A stretch of 64,000 bases of DNA from an uncultured bacterium. Lineage in GTDB: Bacteria; Hydrogenedentota; Hydrogenedentia; Hydrogenedentales; CAILVY01. The notes under the pieces are model-generated. The model did no database searches and had not been told where the DNA came from. It worked only from the letters and a program-made list of their open reading frames with translations. Below, piece by piece: positions 45,137 to 54,383 of the stretch. The stretch's first letter is position 1. Each line of letters begins with the position of its first letter. Both the position numbers and the translations under genes were made by a program. The stretch covers positions 1 to 64,000 of the forward strand of contig CALEDJ010000010.1 of assembly GCA_937951485.1 (NCBI GenBank), written 5' to 3'.

Positions 45137-45862
45137 TTACCGGGTCAGGGCTTTCTCCCGATCGATCACTTTGGGAAAGAGCACATAGTTTTCCTTGTGA
45201 ATGTGACGGTGCAGGTCCTTTTCCAGGCGCTGCAACCCATCGATCAGCGCTGTGAACGTGTTGCATGCCCATGCCGGCGGGGTGTAATTGTTCGTCAGTT
45301 GCCTGATTTTCTCAAGTGCTCTGCCGGCGCTGTCGTGCTCCATCTCCATCACCGAAATGGGGTTGCCGAGCGAACCACAGTGAAACTCGATGGCCTTGTC
45401 GCTCGCGGCGAGTTCCTTGATACCGGGGAAAAGGATTTGCTCCTCCTTCATCAAGTGCATTTCCAGTTCATTGCGGAGTTCCGTGAAAACACGGGCAAGT
45501 TCATGCAGCGCGGGATTCTTGTCGCCGTGCGCCTCCAACGCCTGCTGCATCGCGGCGGCCAGCCGCGGCAGTTCCTTGTGCATGTACACGTGATGCGTGT
45601 CCAGGATATGGTCCGTCAGTTCGACCAGGCCCATGGCGCCGAGATTGGGGATTTCAGTCTCTTGAAAGTCTTCGGCGTCACTGGCTTCCAGCAGGGAAAC
45701 AACCTGTTCGACGGCCACGCCGCGCCGCGCGCAGGCATCGGTCAGCGGGATGTCGCCGCTGCAGCAGTAATCAATACCGAGATCCTCGAATACCACGGCG
45801 CGGCGGGGACGCTCAGAGACCAGGTCTGCCACTTTCTGTTGTATGTTTATGCTTGGTTTCAT
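45137..45862 (-). CDS. ric: Iron-sulfur cluster repair di-iron protein (RIC/ScdA/YtfE)
   Basis: 241 residues. The N-terminal DUF542 domain has F-E-D-L-G-I-D-Y-C-C-S-G-D near residue 25. The hemerythrin-like domain supplies His/Glu ligands in H-I-L-D-T-H-H, H-L-M-K-E-E-Q-I-L-F-P-G, M-E-M-E-H-D-S-A-G and H-I-H-K-E-N-Y-V-L-F-P. It repairs Fe-S clusters damaged by nitric oxide or oxidants in the cytosol. First gene of the row ric, Rrf2-like regulator, DUF438-hemerythrin, with gaps of 64 and 46 bases. Confidence 0.95.
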   Translation of the reverse strand: MKPSINIQQKVADLVSERPRRAVVFEDLGIDYCCSGDIPLTDACARRGVAVEQVVSLLEASDAEDFQETEIPNLGAMGLVELTDHILDTHHVYMHKELPRLAAAMQQALEAHGDKNPALHELARVFTELRNELEMHLMKEEQILFPGIKELAASDKAIEFHCGSLGNPISVMEMEHDSAGRALEKIRQLTNNYTPPAWACNTFTALIDGLQRLEKDLHRHIHKENYVLFPKVIDREKALTR

Positions 45863-46061
45863 GTTCCGTGATCCTTGGCGTTCTATGTCGGGGCGACGCG
45901 CAACGCCGTTGTATGCGCGCGCCCCGGGTTGTTCGCGTCACAGGGGACGACCCACGCGCCGCGTGCGCGTCGTCGGGCCGCCCATGAGCGCAAATATCTC
46001 TCTACAAAAAAACGCGAACTATCTTCCGGGAATTCCCGCCCGGCTTCGGAGCACGACGAAT

Positions 46062-46253
46062 TCACTCGGTGCCGGCGGGCTGAATTTTTGGATTGGGAAT
46101 GATAATCGGGACTTTTTCTTCGATCTCCACCGGCTTGAGATGCCGCACGGTCTGGATCACAAACGCCGCCAGGCACAAGGTCCCGGCGATAATGACGAGA
46201 TTCAGGATGATTCGCTTTTGTTCGAACCCGCGGCATTGGCGCACCCCGTTCAT
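46062..46253 (-). CDS. Possible small single-pass membrane protein
   Basis: 63 residues from ATG 46253, or 73 from a TTG at 46283. One clear hydrophobic helix (I-I-L-N-L-V-I-I-A-G-T-L-C-L-A-A-F-V-I) is followed by a basic and then acidic tail with I-I-I-P-N-P. No good ribosome site and no family known to me. It lies in the 540-base gap before rpsA. The rest of that gap holds the rpsA leader. Confidence 0.35.
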   Translation of the reverse strand: MNGVRQCRGFEQKRIILNLVIIAGTLCLAAFVIQTVRHLKPVEIEEKVPIIIPNPKIQPAGTE

Positions 46254-46317
46254 TTGGCTGCACAGCGCGAGGCTCGCGGTCAAATACAGGGCGCGCAGCG
46301 CCTCCTGTTTCGCAAAT

Positions 46318-46371
46318 TTGACCTTATGGTCCGTATTTTGCTACCCTGTAGGTCCGTCGTGCTTACACGAC
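46318..46371 (+). promoter_or_regulatory. Candidate promoter and leader hairpin of rpsA
   Basis: TTGACC at 46318 and TACCCT 18 bases later resemble a weak sigma-70 promoter. A GTCGTG-CTTA-CACGAC hairpin at 46356-46371 lies 35 bases before the start codon and could take part in S1 autoregulation, which is known for rpsA in other bacteria. Confidence 0.35.
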
Positions 46372-46405
46372 AAATCCTATGATGTAAAGGAGATAGCATT
46401 GAGTT

Positions 46406-48484
46406 ATGAGTGACGAACTGGTCGGCAAGGAACAAGGCGCCACGGCAATGGCCGGGGCCAACGAGATCGAATCAGACGATCTGGAGCGTGAACTGGAAGA
46501 GCAATTGGCGCGGGAAAGCATGGGCGCCCTGCTGGACCAGGCGGTGCAGAATTTCAAAGAAGGGGAAGTGGTTCGCGGGACGGTGGTGGAAATCGGCGAC
46601 GACCGGGTGCTGGTGGACATCGGTTACAAGAGCGAGGGGGTGGTGGATGTGGCGGAGTTTACACAGCCGGAGATGCTGGTAGTCGGCAATGAATTCGACT
46701 TCTACATCGAAGAACCGGAAAACGAGAACGGCATGCCGGTGCTCTCGAAAATCAAAGCGGACCGGATTAAGAATTGGGAAAACATCCAGAAAATTTATGA
46801 AGAAGACGGCGTGATTGAGGGGGTGATCACCCGGCGGGTGAAGGGCGGCCTGAAGGTGGATATCGGGATTGACGCCTTTATGCCGGCCAGCCAATTGACT
46901 TTCCGTCCGACTGGAGACTTGGAGAAGTTCATCGGGCAGCGGATGGAGTTCAAGATTATCAAGTTGACACGGCGGCGGCGGAATGTGGTGGTGAGCCGCC
47001 GCAAACTGCTCGAAGAGCAACGCGCGGACGAGAAGCAACGGCTGCTCGAAACCATTAAGGTGGGAGCCATCTTGACCGGCGAAGTGAAGAATATCACCGA
47101 TTTCGGCGCGTTTGTGGATGTCGGCGGCATTGACGGGCTGCTGCATGTGACCGATATGAGTTGGGGCCGGGTGAAGCACCCCTCGCAGGTCGTTCAGGTC
47201 GGTCAGAAGGTCGAGGTCATGGTCCTCAGTTTTGACCCGCAGACGGAGCGCATCAGCCTCGGCATCAAGCAGAAAACTGAGAATCCTTGGAATACCGCCC
47301 TGGAACGCTATCCCGTGGGTAGTGTAGTGAGCGGGCGCGTCGTCAGCATGACGGATTACGGCACCTTTGTGCAGATTGAGCCGGGAATCGAAGGCATGGT
47401 CCATGTCAGCGAGATGAGTTGGACGCGGCGCGTTCGCCATCCCAGCGAAATGTTGAATATTGACGACGAAGTGGATGTCATGATCCTCAGCGTTGACCCG
47501 CATGAGGAAAAAATTGCCCTCGGCATCAAGCAGACGCAGCCGAATCCCTGGAAACAGTTGAGTGAAAAATACCCCATCGGCTCGACAGTCAAGGGCGTTG
47601 TCCGCAACCTGACGGACTACGGCGCGTTTGTGCAGATAGAGGAAGGGATTGACGGGCTGTTGCATGTGAGCGATCTTTCCTGGACAAAGAAGATTACGAA
47701 TCCGGCCGAGATGCTGACGAAAGGCCAGGAAATAGAAGTCAAGATTCTCAGCATTGATCCGGATGCGGAGAAAATCAGCGTAGGACTCAAGCAGTTGGAG
47801 ACCGATCCGTGGCTTGCGGTTATCGAGCGGCTGCCGATTGGTTCGCATGTCGAGGTCGAAATCGCCAAACTGGTCAGTTTCGGCGCATTTGCCCGGCTGG
47901 AAAACGGCATTGAAGGGCTTATCCACGTCAGTGAATTGTCCAACGAGCGGGTCCAGAAACCCGAAGAAGTGCTTGCAATCGGCGACAAGGTGATGGCGAA
48001 GGTCATCAGCATCAGTCCGGTGGAGCGCAAGATCGGCCTGAGTATTCGCGAATACCAGCGCGACATGGATAAGCAACTGATGGCTGAACACGGTGCAGGC
48101 AATCAGGTGGATGTGGCCGCGGCTATCCGCGGCGCACTGCCGTCCAACATGATTCAAGCCGGTCGCAGTCTGGCTGACGTCGCCCATGAAATGATGGCCG
48201 TCGTCAGCCGACGCGCCGAGGCGGAAGCCGCTGAGAAGGCGCGGACCGAAAGCGCACAGCAGGAAGATATGCAGCCTGTGGCGTCCGCCGCGGCCACCGA
48301 CGCAAAAGCCGCTGCGGCCACCGACGCAGAAACCGCCCCGACTGAAGCGGAAGCCGTTCTTTCCCCGGACGCGGAATTTGCGCCGATCATAGAAGAGAGA
48401 CAGACTGCGGAGGAGCCCCCCATGTCTGCCGTACCGGAGGCGCCGGTGGAGGACGCGGCGCCCGCATCGGAGGAGGAGAAATAG
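46406..48484 (+). CDS. rpsA: 30S ribosomal protein S1
   Basis: 692 residues, somewhat longer than the usual 550-600. Six S1/OB-fold repeats run from about residue 50 to 555. The central ones are highly alike (N-I-T-D-F-G-A-F-V-D-V, S-M-T-D-Y-G-T-F-V-Q-I, N-L-T-D-Y-G-A-F-V-Q-I), as in ribosomal S1. The last 130 residues are an Ala/Glu/Thr-rich acidic tail, probably disordered. S1 brings mRNA to the small ribosomal subunit. An AAGGAGATAG site lies about ten bases upstream of the ATG. It is followed by a terminator, so it is a single-gene unit. Confidence 0.95.
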   Translation: MSDELVGKEQGATAMAGANEIESDDLERELEEQLARESMGALLDQAVQNFKEGEVVRGTVVEIGDDRVLVDIGYKSEGVVDVAEFTQPEMLVVGNEFDFYIEEPENENGMPVLSKIKADRIKNWENIQKIYEEDGVIEGVITRRVKGGLKVDIGIDAFMPASQLTFRPTGDLEKFIGQRMEFKIIKLTRRRRNVVVSRRKLLEEQRADEKQRLLETIKVGAILTGEVKNITDFGAFVDVGGIDGLLHVTDMSWGRVKHPSQVVQVGQKVEVMVLSFDPQTERISLGIKQKTENPWNTALERYPVGSVVSGRVVSMTDYGTFVQIEPGIEGMVHVSEMSWTRRVRHPSEMLNIDDEVDVMILSVDPHEEKIALGIKQTQPNPWKQLSEKYPIGSTVKGVVRNLTDYGAFVQIEEGIDGLLHVSDLSWTKKITNPAEMLTKGQEIEVKILSIDPDAEKISVGLKQLETDPWLAVIERLPIGSHVEVEIAKLVSFGAFARLENGIEGLIHVSELSNERVQKPEEVLAIGDKVMAKVISISPVERKIGLSIREYQRDMDKQLMAEHGAGNQVDVAAAIRGALPSNMIQAGRSLADVAHEMMAVVSRRAEAEAAEKARTESAQQEDMQPVASAAATDAKAAAATDAETAPTEAEAVLSPDAEFAPIIEERQTAEEPPMSAVPEAPVEDAAPASEEEK

Positions 48485-48514
48485 ACTCCTTTTCACCCTG
48501 AGAAGTGACTCCAA

Positions 48515-48550
48515 TGAGCGCCGTAACCCTATTGCGGCGCTCACTTTCTT
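48515..48550 (+). terminator. rpsA terminator
   Basis: The stem TGAGCGCCG (48515-48523) pairs with CGGCGCTCA (48535-48543) and is followed by CTTTCTT. It begins 30 bases after the stop. Confidence 0.7.
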
Positions 48551-48753
48551 AAGAATTGTGGAATGAACGGGGACAGGGAATGGTTTTTGTTATCATTCAG
48601 GGGAGGCAGCAGCAATAATTTCACGCCTCTCCGGCCATTAACCAGCGTTCCCTGGTGATATGCATGAAAAAGGAATAGCAATAGACGCCGTTCAGGATGG
48701 GGGACGACCCAGAAGGAGTTCCCGCTGCGGCTGTTCTTAAAGGAGATTGTTGC

Positions 48754-50598
48754 ATGGCTACGGCGAAAACCTTGACGAAAGCAAAGACCAGGAAAGTGAA
48801 ACATCCTCTTGCCGGCACGCGAATGAGCGGGGCTGACATGATCATTCAGGTCGTTCATGATGAAGGCGTGGACACCATTTTCGGTTACAGCGGCGGCGCA
48901 ATTCTGCCCACCTATGACGCGGTGTTCCGGTGGAACCGCCAGCATCCTGGGCAGGAAATTGCTCTGATAGTGCCGGCCAACGAGCAGGGGGCGGGCTTCA
49001 TGGCCGCGGGATACGCTCGTTCTACGGGCAAAGTGGGCGTCTCACTGGTCACCTCCGGTCCCGCCGCCACCAACAGCACCACCCCCATCCGCGACTGTAT
49101 GGCGGATTCCATTCCCATCGTCCTGATTTGCGGGCAGGTGGCGCGGCACGCCGTGGGCACGGACGCCTTTCAGGAGGCGCCGGTCTTCAATCTCATGAGT
49201 TCTTGCGCCAAGCACGTGTTCCTGGTGCAGAACGAAAATGAACTCGAAGCCACGATTCGCACCGCCTTTTACATCGCGCGGACCGGCCGCCCCGGCCCGG
49301 TCGTGGTGGACGTTCCCAAGGATGTGCAGAACAGCGTCGGGGTTTTCAAAGGCGAAGGCCTGTTGCCATTTCACGGCTATCAGGCGCGGCTGGAGAAGAT
49401 CAAGGCCTCGCGCGTTGACCCGGAAAAAGCGGAAGCCTTCTTCACCCTGTTGAAAGCGTCCAGACGCCCCCTGATTTACGCCGGTGGCGGCGTCATCAAC
49501 AGCAATGCCGTCACGGAACTGCGACTGTTCGCCAAGCGCTTTCAAATCCCCGTCGTCACCACGCTGCTGGGGATTGGCGCGATGGACACGACGGACGATC
49601 TTGCCCTGCACATGTTGGGCATGCACGGTACGGCCTACGCCAACTATGCCGTCGAAGATTGCGATTTCCTTATCGCTGTCGGCGCGCGTTTCGACGACCG
49701 CGTTGCGGGGGTGCCCAAAGAATTCGCGCGCCGCGCCAGAATCGCCCACATTGATATTGATGCGGCGGAAATAGGCAAGGTGAAACCCGTCCAATGGCAT
49801 CATGTCGGAGACGCCCGGGATGTTCTGCTTGACCTGCTGGAAGCGGGAAAGGATTACCATCCCGATCATGCCGCGTGGCTGCGTCATGTGAAGGAAATGA
49901 AGCAGACGCACCGCATGAATTACAACCGCGAAAGCGATAAAATTCAGCCGCAGATGGTGCTGGAAATGGTGAACAAACTGACCAAAGGCGAGGCCATTAT
50001 CACGACCGGCGTCGGACAGCATCAGATGTTCGCGGCGCAGTACTTTGACTTCAAGCATCCCCGCACCTGGCTCACTTCCGGCAGTATGGGCACCATGGGA
50101 TTCGGTCTGCCTGCCGCCATCGGCGCTCAACTCGCCCATCCCGACAAAATCGTCATTGACGTGGACGGCGACGGGAGCATCCGGATGAATCTTGGGGAAA
50201 TGGAGACCTGCACCACCTACAACCTGCCTGTCAAGATTCTTCTGCTCAACAATCTCGGCGATGGCATGGTCGTGCAGTGGCAGTCGCTCTATTTTGAAGG
50301 GCGTTTGTCGGGCACCGATAAATCCCTGCACAAGAAAGATTTCGTGAAGGCTGCCGAGGCGGACGGCTTCAAGTTTGCACGCCGCGTGGAAAAAGTGGGG
50401 GAAGTGGAACAGGCTGTTCGCGAATTCATCGCGTTCAAGGGACCTGCTTTCCTTGAAGTCATGACCGATAAATACGCCTTCGTGTATCCGATGGTTGGTC
50501 CCGGCTGCACTTACCGGGAAATGATCACGGGGCCTTACATCCAGGGTCGTGACAAGGACCCGGAACACATCAAATTGGATACGTCCGACAGTTTCTAA
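48754..50598 (+). CDS. ilvB: Acetolactate synthase large subunit (TPP enzyme)
   Basis: 614 residues from the ATG at 48754 after AAAGGAG. The catalytic Glu is in P-A-N-E-Q-G-A-G-F-M-A-A-G-Y-A-R. S-G-P-A-A-T-N and A-F-Q-E-A-P follow. The TPP/magnesium motif is D-G-D-G-S-I-R-M-N-L-G-E, then N-N-L-G-D-G-M-V-V-Q-W-Q-S-L. The Q-W-Q, F-E-G-R-L-S-G-T end is typical of acetolactate synthase. It condenses pyruvate for valine, leucine and isoleucine synthesis. A basic extension of about 25 residues precedes the conserved domain. No small subunit (ilvN) lies next to it. The 200 bases upstream could hold an attenuator, but I cannot identify one. Confidence 0.9.
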   Translation: MATAKTLTKAKTRKVKHPLAGTRMSGADMIIQVVHDEGVDTIFGYSGGAILPTYDAVFRWNRQHPGQEIALIVPANEQGAGFMAAGYARSTGKVGVSLVTSGPAATNSTTPIRDCMADSIPIVLICGQVARHAVGTDAFQEAPVFNLMSSCAKHVFLVQNENELEATIRTAFYIARTGRPGPVVVDVPKDVQNSVGVFKGEGLLPFHGYQARLEKIKASRVDPEKAEAFFTLLKASRRPLIYAGGGVINSNAVTELRLFAKRFQIPVVTTLLGIGAMDTTDDLALHMLGMHGTAYANYAVEDCDFLIAVGARFDDRVAGVPKEFARRARIAHIDIDAAEIGKVKPVQWHHVGDARDVLLDLLEAGKDYHPDHAAWLRHVKEMKQTHRMNYNRESDKIQPQMVLEMVNKLTKGEAIITTGVGQHQMFAAQYFDFKHPRTWLTSGSMGTMGFGLPAAIGAQLAHPDKIVIDVDGDGSIRMNLGEMETCTTYNLPVKILLLNNLGDGMVVQWQSLYFEGRLSGTDKSLHKKDFVKAAEADGFKFARRVEKVGEVEQAVREFIAFKGPAFLEVMTDKYAFVYPMVGPGCTYREMITGPYIQGRDKDPEHIKLDTSDSF

Positions 50599-51021
50599 CC
50601 GCGTTGCATTCTGGCCGGCTGAAGCGGTCACTACACATAACTCCGTCATTGCGAGCGAAGCGTAGCGTGGCGCGGCAGTCTGGATAGACAGTGCGCCTTA
50701 AATTTTTTCGTTCGGCGGCGCTGTGCGCCGCACCGATCGCAACGGCAAACAGAAAGTGTCATGTGTATTGTTTCAAAGGTTACGCCAGTCGGCCAAAATG
50801 TTATCTAGCCCCAACATTCGTGTTCGGTTAATGCGTGATTTTTCATTGCCAGGATTCCCGCTTGCGCGGGAATGACGAATCTCCTAAAACGCCCCATTTT
50901 AGCGTGTCATTGCCGCGCAAGCGGGAATACGGGATTGGCGACCGGCATTACATCCTGCATGCGCTGATTATGGCTCATTTACCGCTTACCGTTACATGAA
51001 CTTCAGGGTGGTCTTAGGCTC
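50599..51021. repeat. Intergenic region with short dispersed repeats, including dRS3-like palindromes
   Basis: The stretch near 50643-50690 (GTCATTGCGAGCGAAGC) is a common bacterial interspersed sequence. At 50854-50873 ATTCCC-N8-GGGAAT fits the dRS3 pattern known from Neisseria. At 50909-50928 a near-copy lies in inverted orientation (ATTGCC-N8-GGGAAT), so the two can form a larger hairpin. No gene is seen. Confidence 0.65.
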
Positions 51022-52734
51022 TTAAGGCAATCCCGTATCCGGAGCGACGAGAAAATCGCCCATGGCGAGGCAATCGAGGCGTGCCTTTTGAAATGCGGCC
51101 ACGGCTTCTTCCGGGGTCCGTACGATGGGCTCTTCATGGATGTTGAAACTGGTGTTCAGGAGGACGCCGCTGCCGGTGGCGCGTTTGAATTCGCGCAGAA
51201 TGCGGTGAAACGCGGGGTTAGTCTCTTCGCGCACAAACTGGGCGCGGGCCGTGCCGTCCAAGTGAACGACGGCGGGGTGCTCGCGCCGCATGCGGGAGGT
51301 GCAATCGAAGCATACCGTCATGAACTCGGCGGCGTGGCGCGCGGCCTGCGCGCCGACCACATATTCATCGGCGTCCTCATCGAGTATGGCCGGGGCAAAC
51401 GGCATGAAATCACTTCGCGCCAACGAAACGTTCAGCCGTTCCACCAAAGTGCGGTCCGTAGTCGGCGCGAGGATGGACCGGTTGCCCAGGGCGCGCGGTC
51501 CCCACTCCATCCGATCGCGGAATCGCGCGACAATCCGCCCTTCTGCCAGCAACGCAGCAATGCGTGATTCGATGTTCTCACAGCGGAGATAGGGGAGTCC
51601 CGACTGTTGCAAAGCGCGTTCCATCGCCGGATCGTCGAAGGTGTCGCCCAGGAATACATCACGCAGTGGAGTCGGCGGGAAATGCTGTTCCGCGCAAACC
51701 GCGCCCAGCGCCAGCCCGCCGTCGCCCATGTTGGGATATACGAAAAGCATGTCGCAATCATCCAGCGCATGCAGCCGTTGATTGAGTTTCACATTTGCGA
51801 AGACGCCGCCCGCCACCGCAAGTCGCCGAAGGCGGGTTTCGCGGAGCCACCATTTCGCCACGGCGATAATGCCTTCCTCCAGGACCGCTTGCGCCCACGC
51901 AGCCACATCTTCGCGCGAATGGCGCGCGCACAGGGTATCGCGCAACCACCGCACGGCGCGCACGCCATGCGGGCCGACATAGCGCAGCCTGCCTTCTTCG
52001 AGCGCGAATGGGGAAGGCTCATTCACGCGGGCCGGGTCGCCGCCCGCCGCCAGTCCGGTGAGTTTTCCTTCATCGCGGCAGGCCATAAACCCCATGGCCG
52101 ATGCCAACGCTTCGAAGAAAAGCCCAAAGGAGTCCATTGCGGCGGCGGCCCAGAGCCGCTCAATCCCCCCACCCGCCTGCGCGCGGGATACCGTCATGGA
52201 CAACCCGTCCCCCATCCCGTCGGCGGTGAGCAGCAATGCCTCCTCATATCCAGAAGCCCACCACGCGCCGGCGGCATGCGCCAGATGGTGCTCGACGAAC
52301 CGGAGGGGAACGCGGCGCAGAGGCGGCGGCAAGGTTCGGCGGGTCGCCGGAGCCAACAGGGGACGTACAATGCGGCGTAGAGGTGATTTCTCAGAGGTCC
52401 GCGAGATGGGCGTCAAAAATGTCGCAAAATCCAGCATTCGGCTGACCCGTGTGTCGCCTTTGCTGCGCTTGGCCTCAAAAATCCAGTCATGCAACCGGGG
52501 AAAAAGCCGAACCACAAAGGGTGGGGTCATGTGGCCGGCAATGCAAATCTGGTCAATGTCCTGTGGCGCGATACCGGTCTGCTCGAACAGCGCCGCGAGG
52601 GAATGCCGGGGGAAGCCGCCCTCGTTTTTGCGCCGCGTGAAGCGCTCTTCATTGGCGGCATAGACCACGCGCGGCCCGTCGCACAGGGCGACCCCGGAAT
52701 CAAACAAATCTTCATTGACGCCAAGAATAATCAT
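51022..52734 (-). CDS. NodU/CmcH-family carbamoyltransferase
   Basis: 570 residues, normal size. The N-terminus I-L-G-V-N-E-D-L-F-D-S-G-V-A begins an ASKHA fold. V-E-H-H-L-A-H-A-A-G-A near residue 147 holds metal-binding His residues, and T-A-D-G-M-G-D-G follows. G-V-F-A-N-V-K-L-N-Q and the C-terminal block R-M-E-W-G-P-R-A-L-G-N-R-S-I-L near 415 complete the family pattern. These enzymes move a carbamoyl group from carbamoyl phosphate to a sugar, antibiotic or lipooligosaccharide hydroxyl. The acceptor is unknown. No secondary-metabolite genes are adjacent, and the next gene is a sugar-type oxidoreductase. Confidence 0.9.
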   Translation of the reverse strand: MIILGVNEDLFDSGVALCDGPRVVYAANEERFTRRKNEGGFPRHSLAALFEQTGIAPQDIDQICIAGHMTPPFVVRLFPRLHDWIFEAKRSKGDTRVSRMLDFATFLTPISRTSEKSPLRRIVRPLLAPATRRTLPPPLRRVPLRFVEHHLAHAAGAWWASGYEEALLLTADGMGDGLSMTVSRAQAGGGIERLWAAAAMDSFGLFFEALASAMGFMACRDEGKLTGLAAGGDPARVNEPSPFALEEGRLRYVGPHGVRAVRWLRDTLCARHSREDVAAWAQAVLEEGIIAVAKWWLRETRLRRLAVAGGVFANVKLNQRLHALDDCDMLFVYPNMGDGGLALGAVCAEQHFPPTPLRDVFLGDTFDDPAMERALQQSGLPYLRCENIESRIAALLAEGRIVARFRDRMEWGPRALGNRSILAPTTDRTLVERLNVSLARSDFMPFAPAILDEDADEYVVGAQAARHAAEFMTVCFDCTSRMRREHPAVVHLDGTARAQFVREETNPAFHRILREFKRATGSGVLLNTSFNIHEEPIVRTPEEAVAAFQKARLDCLAMGDFLVAPDTGLP

Positions 52735-52919
52735 ATGGTGGCCAGGCCAGATGCAGGTATCAGTTGATTTTCACAAAGATGCGCGCCGTGACGCGGGAAC
52801 ATCCACGCTTATTGTCTGCATTGGACATGTGTTTACGTCTTTCAGTGAACTAAGGAGGCATGTCCTCTGAAACAGCATTTTCCGTCAATTTATGCCGCTG
52901 TTCTGAAATGGCGGCGGTT

Positions 52920-53909
52920 TCAGATTTCCATGGGATACGTCAACCCCCACTCGGCGCGGATGCGGTCGAGGGTTTCCATAATACTCAGGGTTTCCTCCCA
53001 AGGCATGATATCGCATTCCAGACGCCCGTCGCGCATGCAGTCCTGGGCCGCGGCGGCCTGGTAATTGTAGCCGTTACCGGTCATCGGCAGCACCGCATGC
53101 TCCGGTTCTCGGCCGTGCACGGTCAAAGTGGCGCCGCGGCTGTGCCAGAACGGGGGATGCACCCGGATCATGCCGTCCGTGCCCATGATGAGCGCATCCT
53201 GCGGGGTATTGGTGCGCACGGCGGAATGCAGCACGGCGAGCCGCCCGCCGCTATAGCCCAGCACATAGGCCCCCTGCTCGTCCACGCCGGTTTCGCCGAG
53301 ATGCGCCAGCCCGGCCACCCGGTCCGGCGGCGCCCCGAAGACCATCGAAGCGAAGGAGACGCAATAGACGCCCACATCCAGGAGGCCGCCGCCGGCATAT
53401 TCCGGCGCAAACAGGCGGCTTTCCTCGTTCACCTCGGCCCGGAAACCGAAATCCGCCTGCACCATGCGCGGCTCGCCGATACGTCCCTCCGCCAGCCATT
53501 GCCGCACCTGCCCCATGACCGGCAGGAACCGGGTCCACATGGCTTCCATGCAGAACCGATTTGCCGCGCGCGCCGCCTGAAACACTTCCTCCGCCTCGCG
53601 CCGGTTTACCGTGAAAGGTTTCTCGCAGAGCACCGCTTTGCCGGCGCGCAGGCAGCGGATGCTTTCCGCTTTGTGCATGGGGTGCGGCGTGGCCACATAG
53701 ACGATGTCTACATCAGGGTCTTCGGACAGCGCTTGATATGAGCCGTGAGATCGGGCGAATCCGTGTTTCCTGGCAAACTGCGCGGCGCGCCCCGCATCGC
53801 GCGAACCTACTGCCGCGAGTCCCGCATCCGGCAGCGCTCTCAAACCCTCGGCGAATTTGTGGGCGATGTTCCCAGGCCCCAAAATGCCCCATTGTATAGT
53901 CTTTGTCAT
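52920..53909 (-). CDS. Gfo/Idh/MocA family NAD(P)-dependent oxidoreductase
   Basis: 329 residues from the ATG at 53909 after AGGAGG. Rossmann start W-G-I-L-G-P-G-N-I-A-H-K-F. The catalytic motif is C-E-K-P-F-T near residue 95, and A-G-G-G-L-L-D-V-G-V-Y near 173 holds the second conserved Asp/His position, with Tyr in place of the usual His. It acts on sugars, inositols or trans-dihydrodiols in the cytosol. E-A-M-W-T-R-F-L-P near residue 120 matches the dihydrodiol dehydrogenase/glucose-fructose oxidoreductase branch. 185 bases separate it from the carbamoyltransferase gene. Confidence 0.92.
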   Translation of the reverse strand: MTKTIQWGILGPGNIAHKFAEGLRALPDAGLAAVGSRDAGRAAQFARKHGFARSHGSYQALSEDPDVDIVYVATPHPMHKAESIRCLRAGKAVLCEKPFTVNRREAEEVFQAARAANRFCMEAMWTRFLPVMGQVRQWLAEGRIGEPRMVQADFGFRAEVNEESRLFAPEYAGGGLLDVGVYCVSFASMVFGAPPDRVAGLAHLGETGVDEQGAYVLGYSGGRLAVLHSAVRTNTPQDALIMGTDGMIRVHPPFWHSRGATLTVHGREPEHAVLPMTGNGYNYQAAAAQDCMRDGRLECDIMPWEETLSIMETLDRIRAEWGLTYPMEI

Positions 53910-54101
53910 GTAGCCTCCTGATCCGCATGTCTTGTGTTGACCCACGCCAGAAGCCTTTATGAAACCTGACCATCGCTCCAAATAGCAAGTGGAAACAGAC
54001 AGACTCAATTTTCGCGACATCTGCGCGTTTCGCGCAGATGTTTGGTGAAGGGTGTGCTCTACCTGTGTATTGTGCGATGTTTCTATGGATGCAAGGCGCC
54101 G

Positions 54102-54181
54102 TCACCCCCGCGAAAGCGGGGGGCCAGACAAAAGTGCAGGCACCGGAAACGTGATTGCTGGATTCCCGCCTGCGCGGGAAT
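54102..54181. repeat. Hairpin pair including a dRS3-like palindrome
   Basis: CCCCCGC-GAAA-GCGGGGG lies near 54102. At 54162-54181 ATTCCC-GCCTGCGC-GGGAAT, followed by GACGGG, repeats the element seen at 50854. Confidence 0.6.
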
Positions 54182-54356
54182 GACGGGAGGGATGGCTTTG
54201 GGTATGATGTCCAATGCATGTGGCTGCGGCCATGCCGCGCCATGCAATTGTGAAATGGGCTTTTTCTTCGCATACAAGCGGGAAATATCCTTCATCTTCC
54301 ATGATGCTGATATCAAAAGTGTCCATTTCTTAACCCCCCGGGGGATTTTGCTCTGC

Positions 54357-54383
54357 TTGACAAAAAGCCCTTCATACTATAGA
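54357..54383 (+). promoter_or_regulatory. Candidate promoter for the kinase gene
   Basis: A perfect TTGACA at 54357-54362 is followed by TATAGA at 54378-54383 with a 15-base gap, shorter than ideal. It lies about 90 bases before the chosen start. Confidence 0.4.

Noticed and set aside
46472-48544. 690-residue antisense frame opposite rpsA
   Set aside because: It lies fully over ribosomal S1, is His/Arg-rich in a way typical of antisense frames, and has no family features.
50641-50700. Regulatory RNA downstream of ilvB
   Set aside because: The sequence matches a common interspersed repeat type, and no terminator or promoter frames an RNA.
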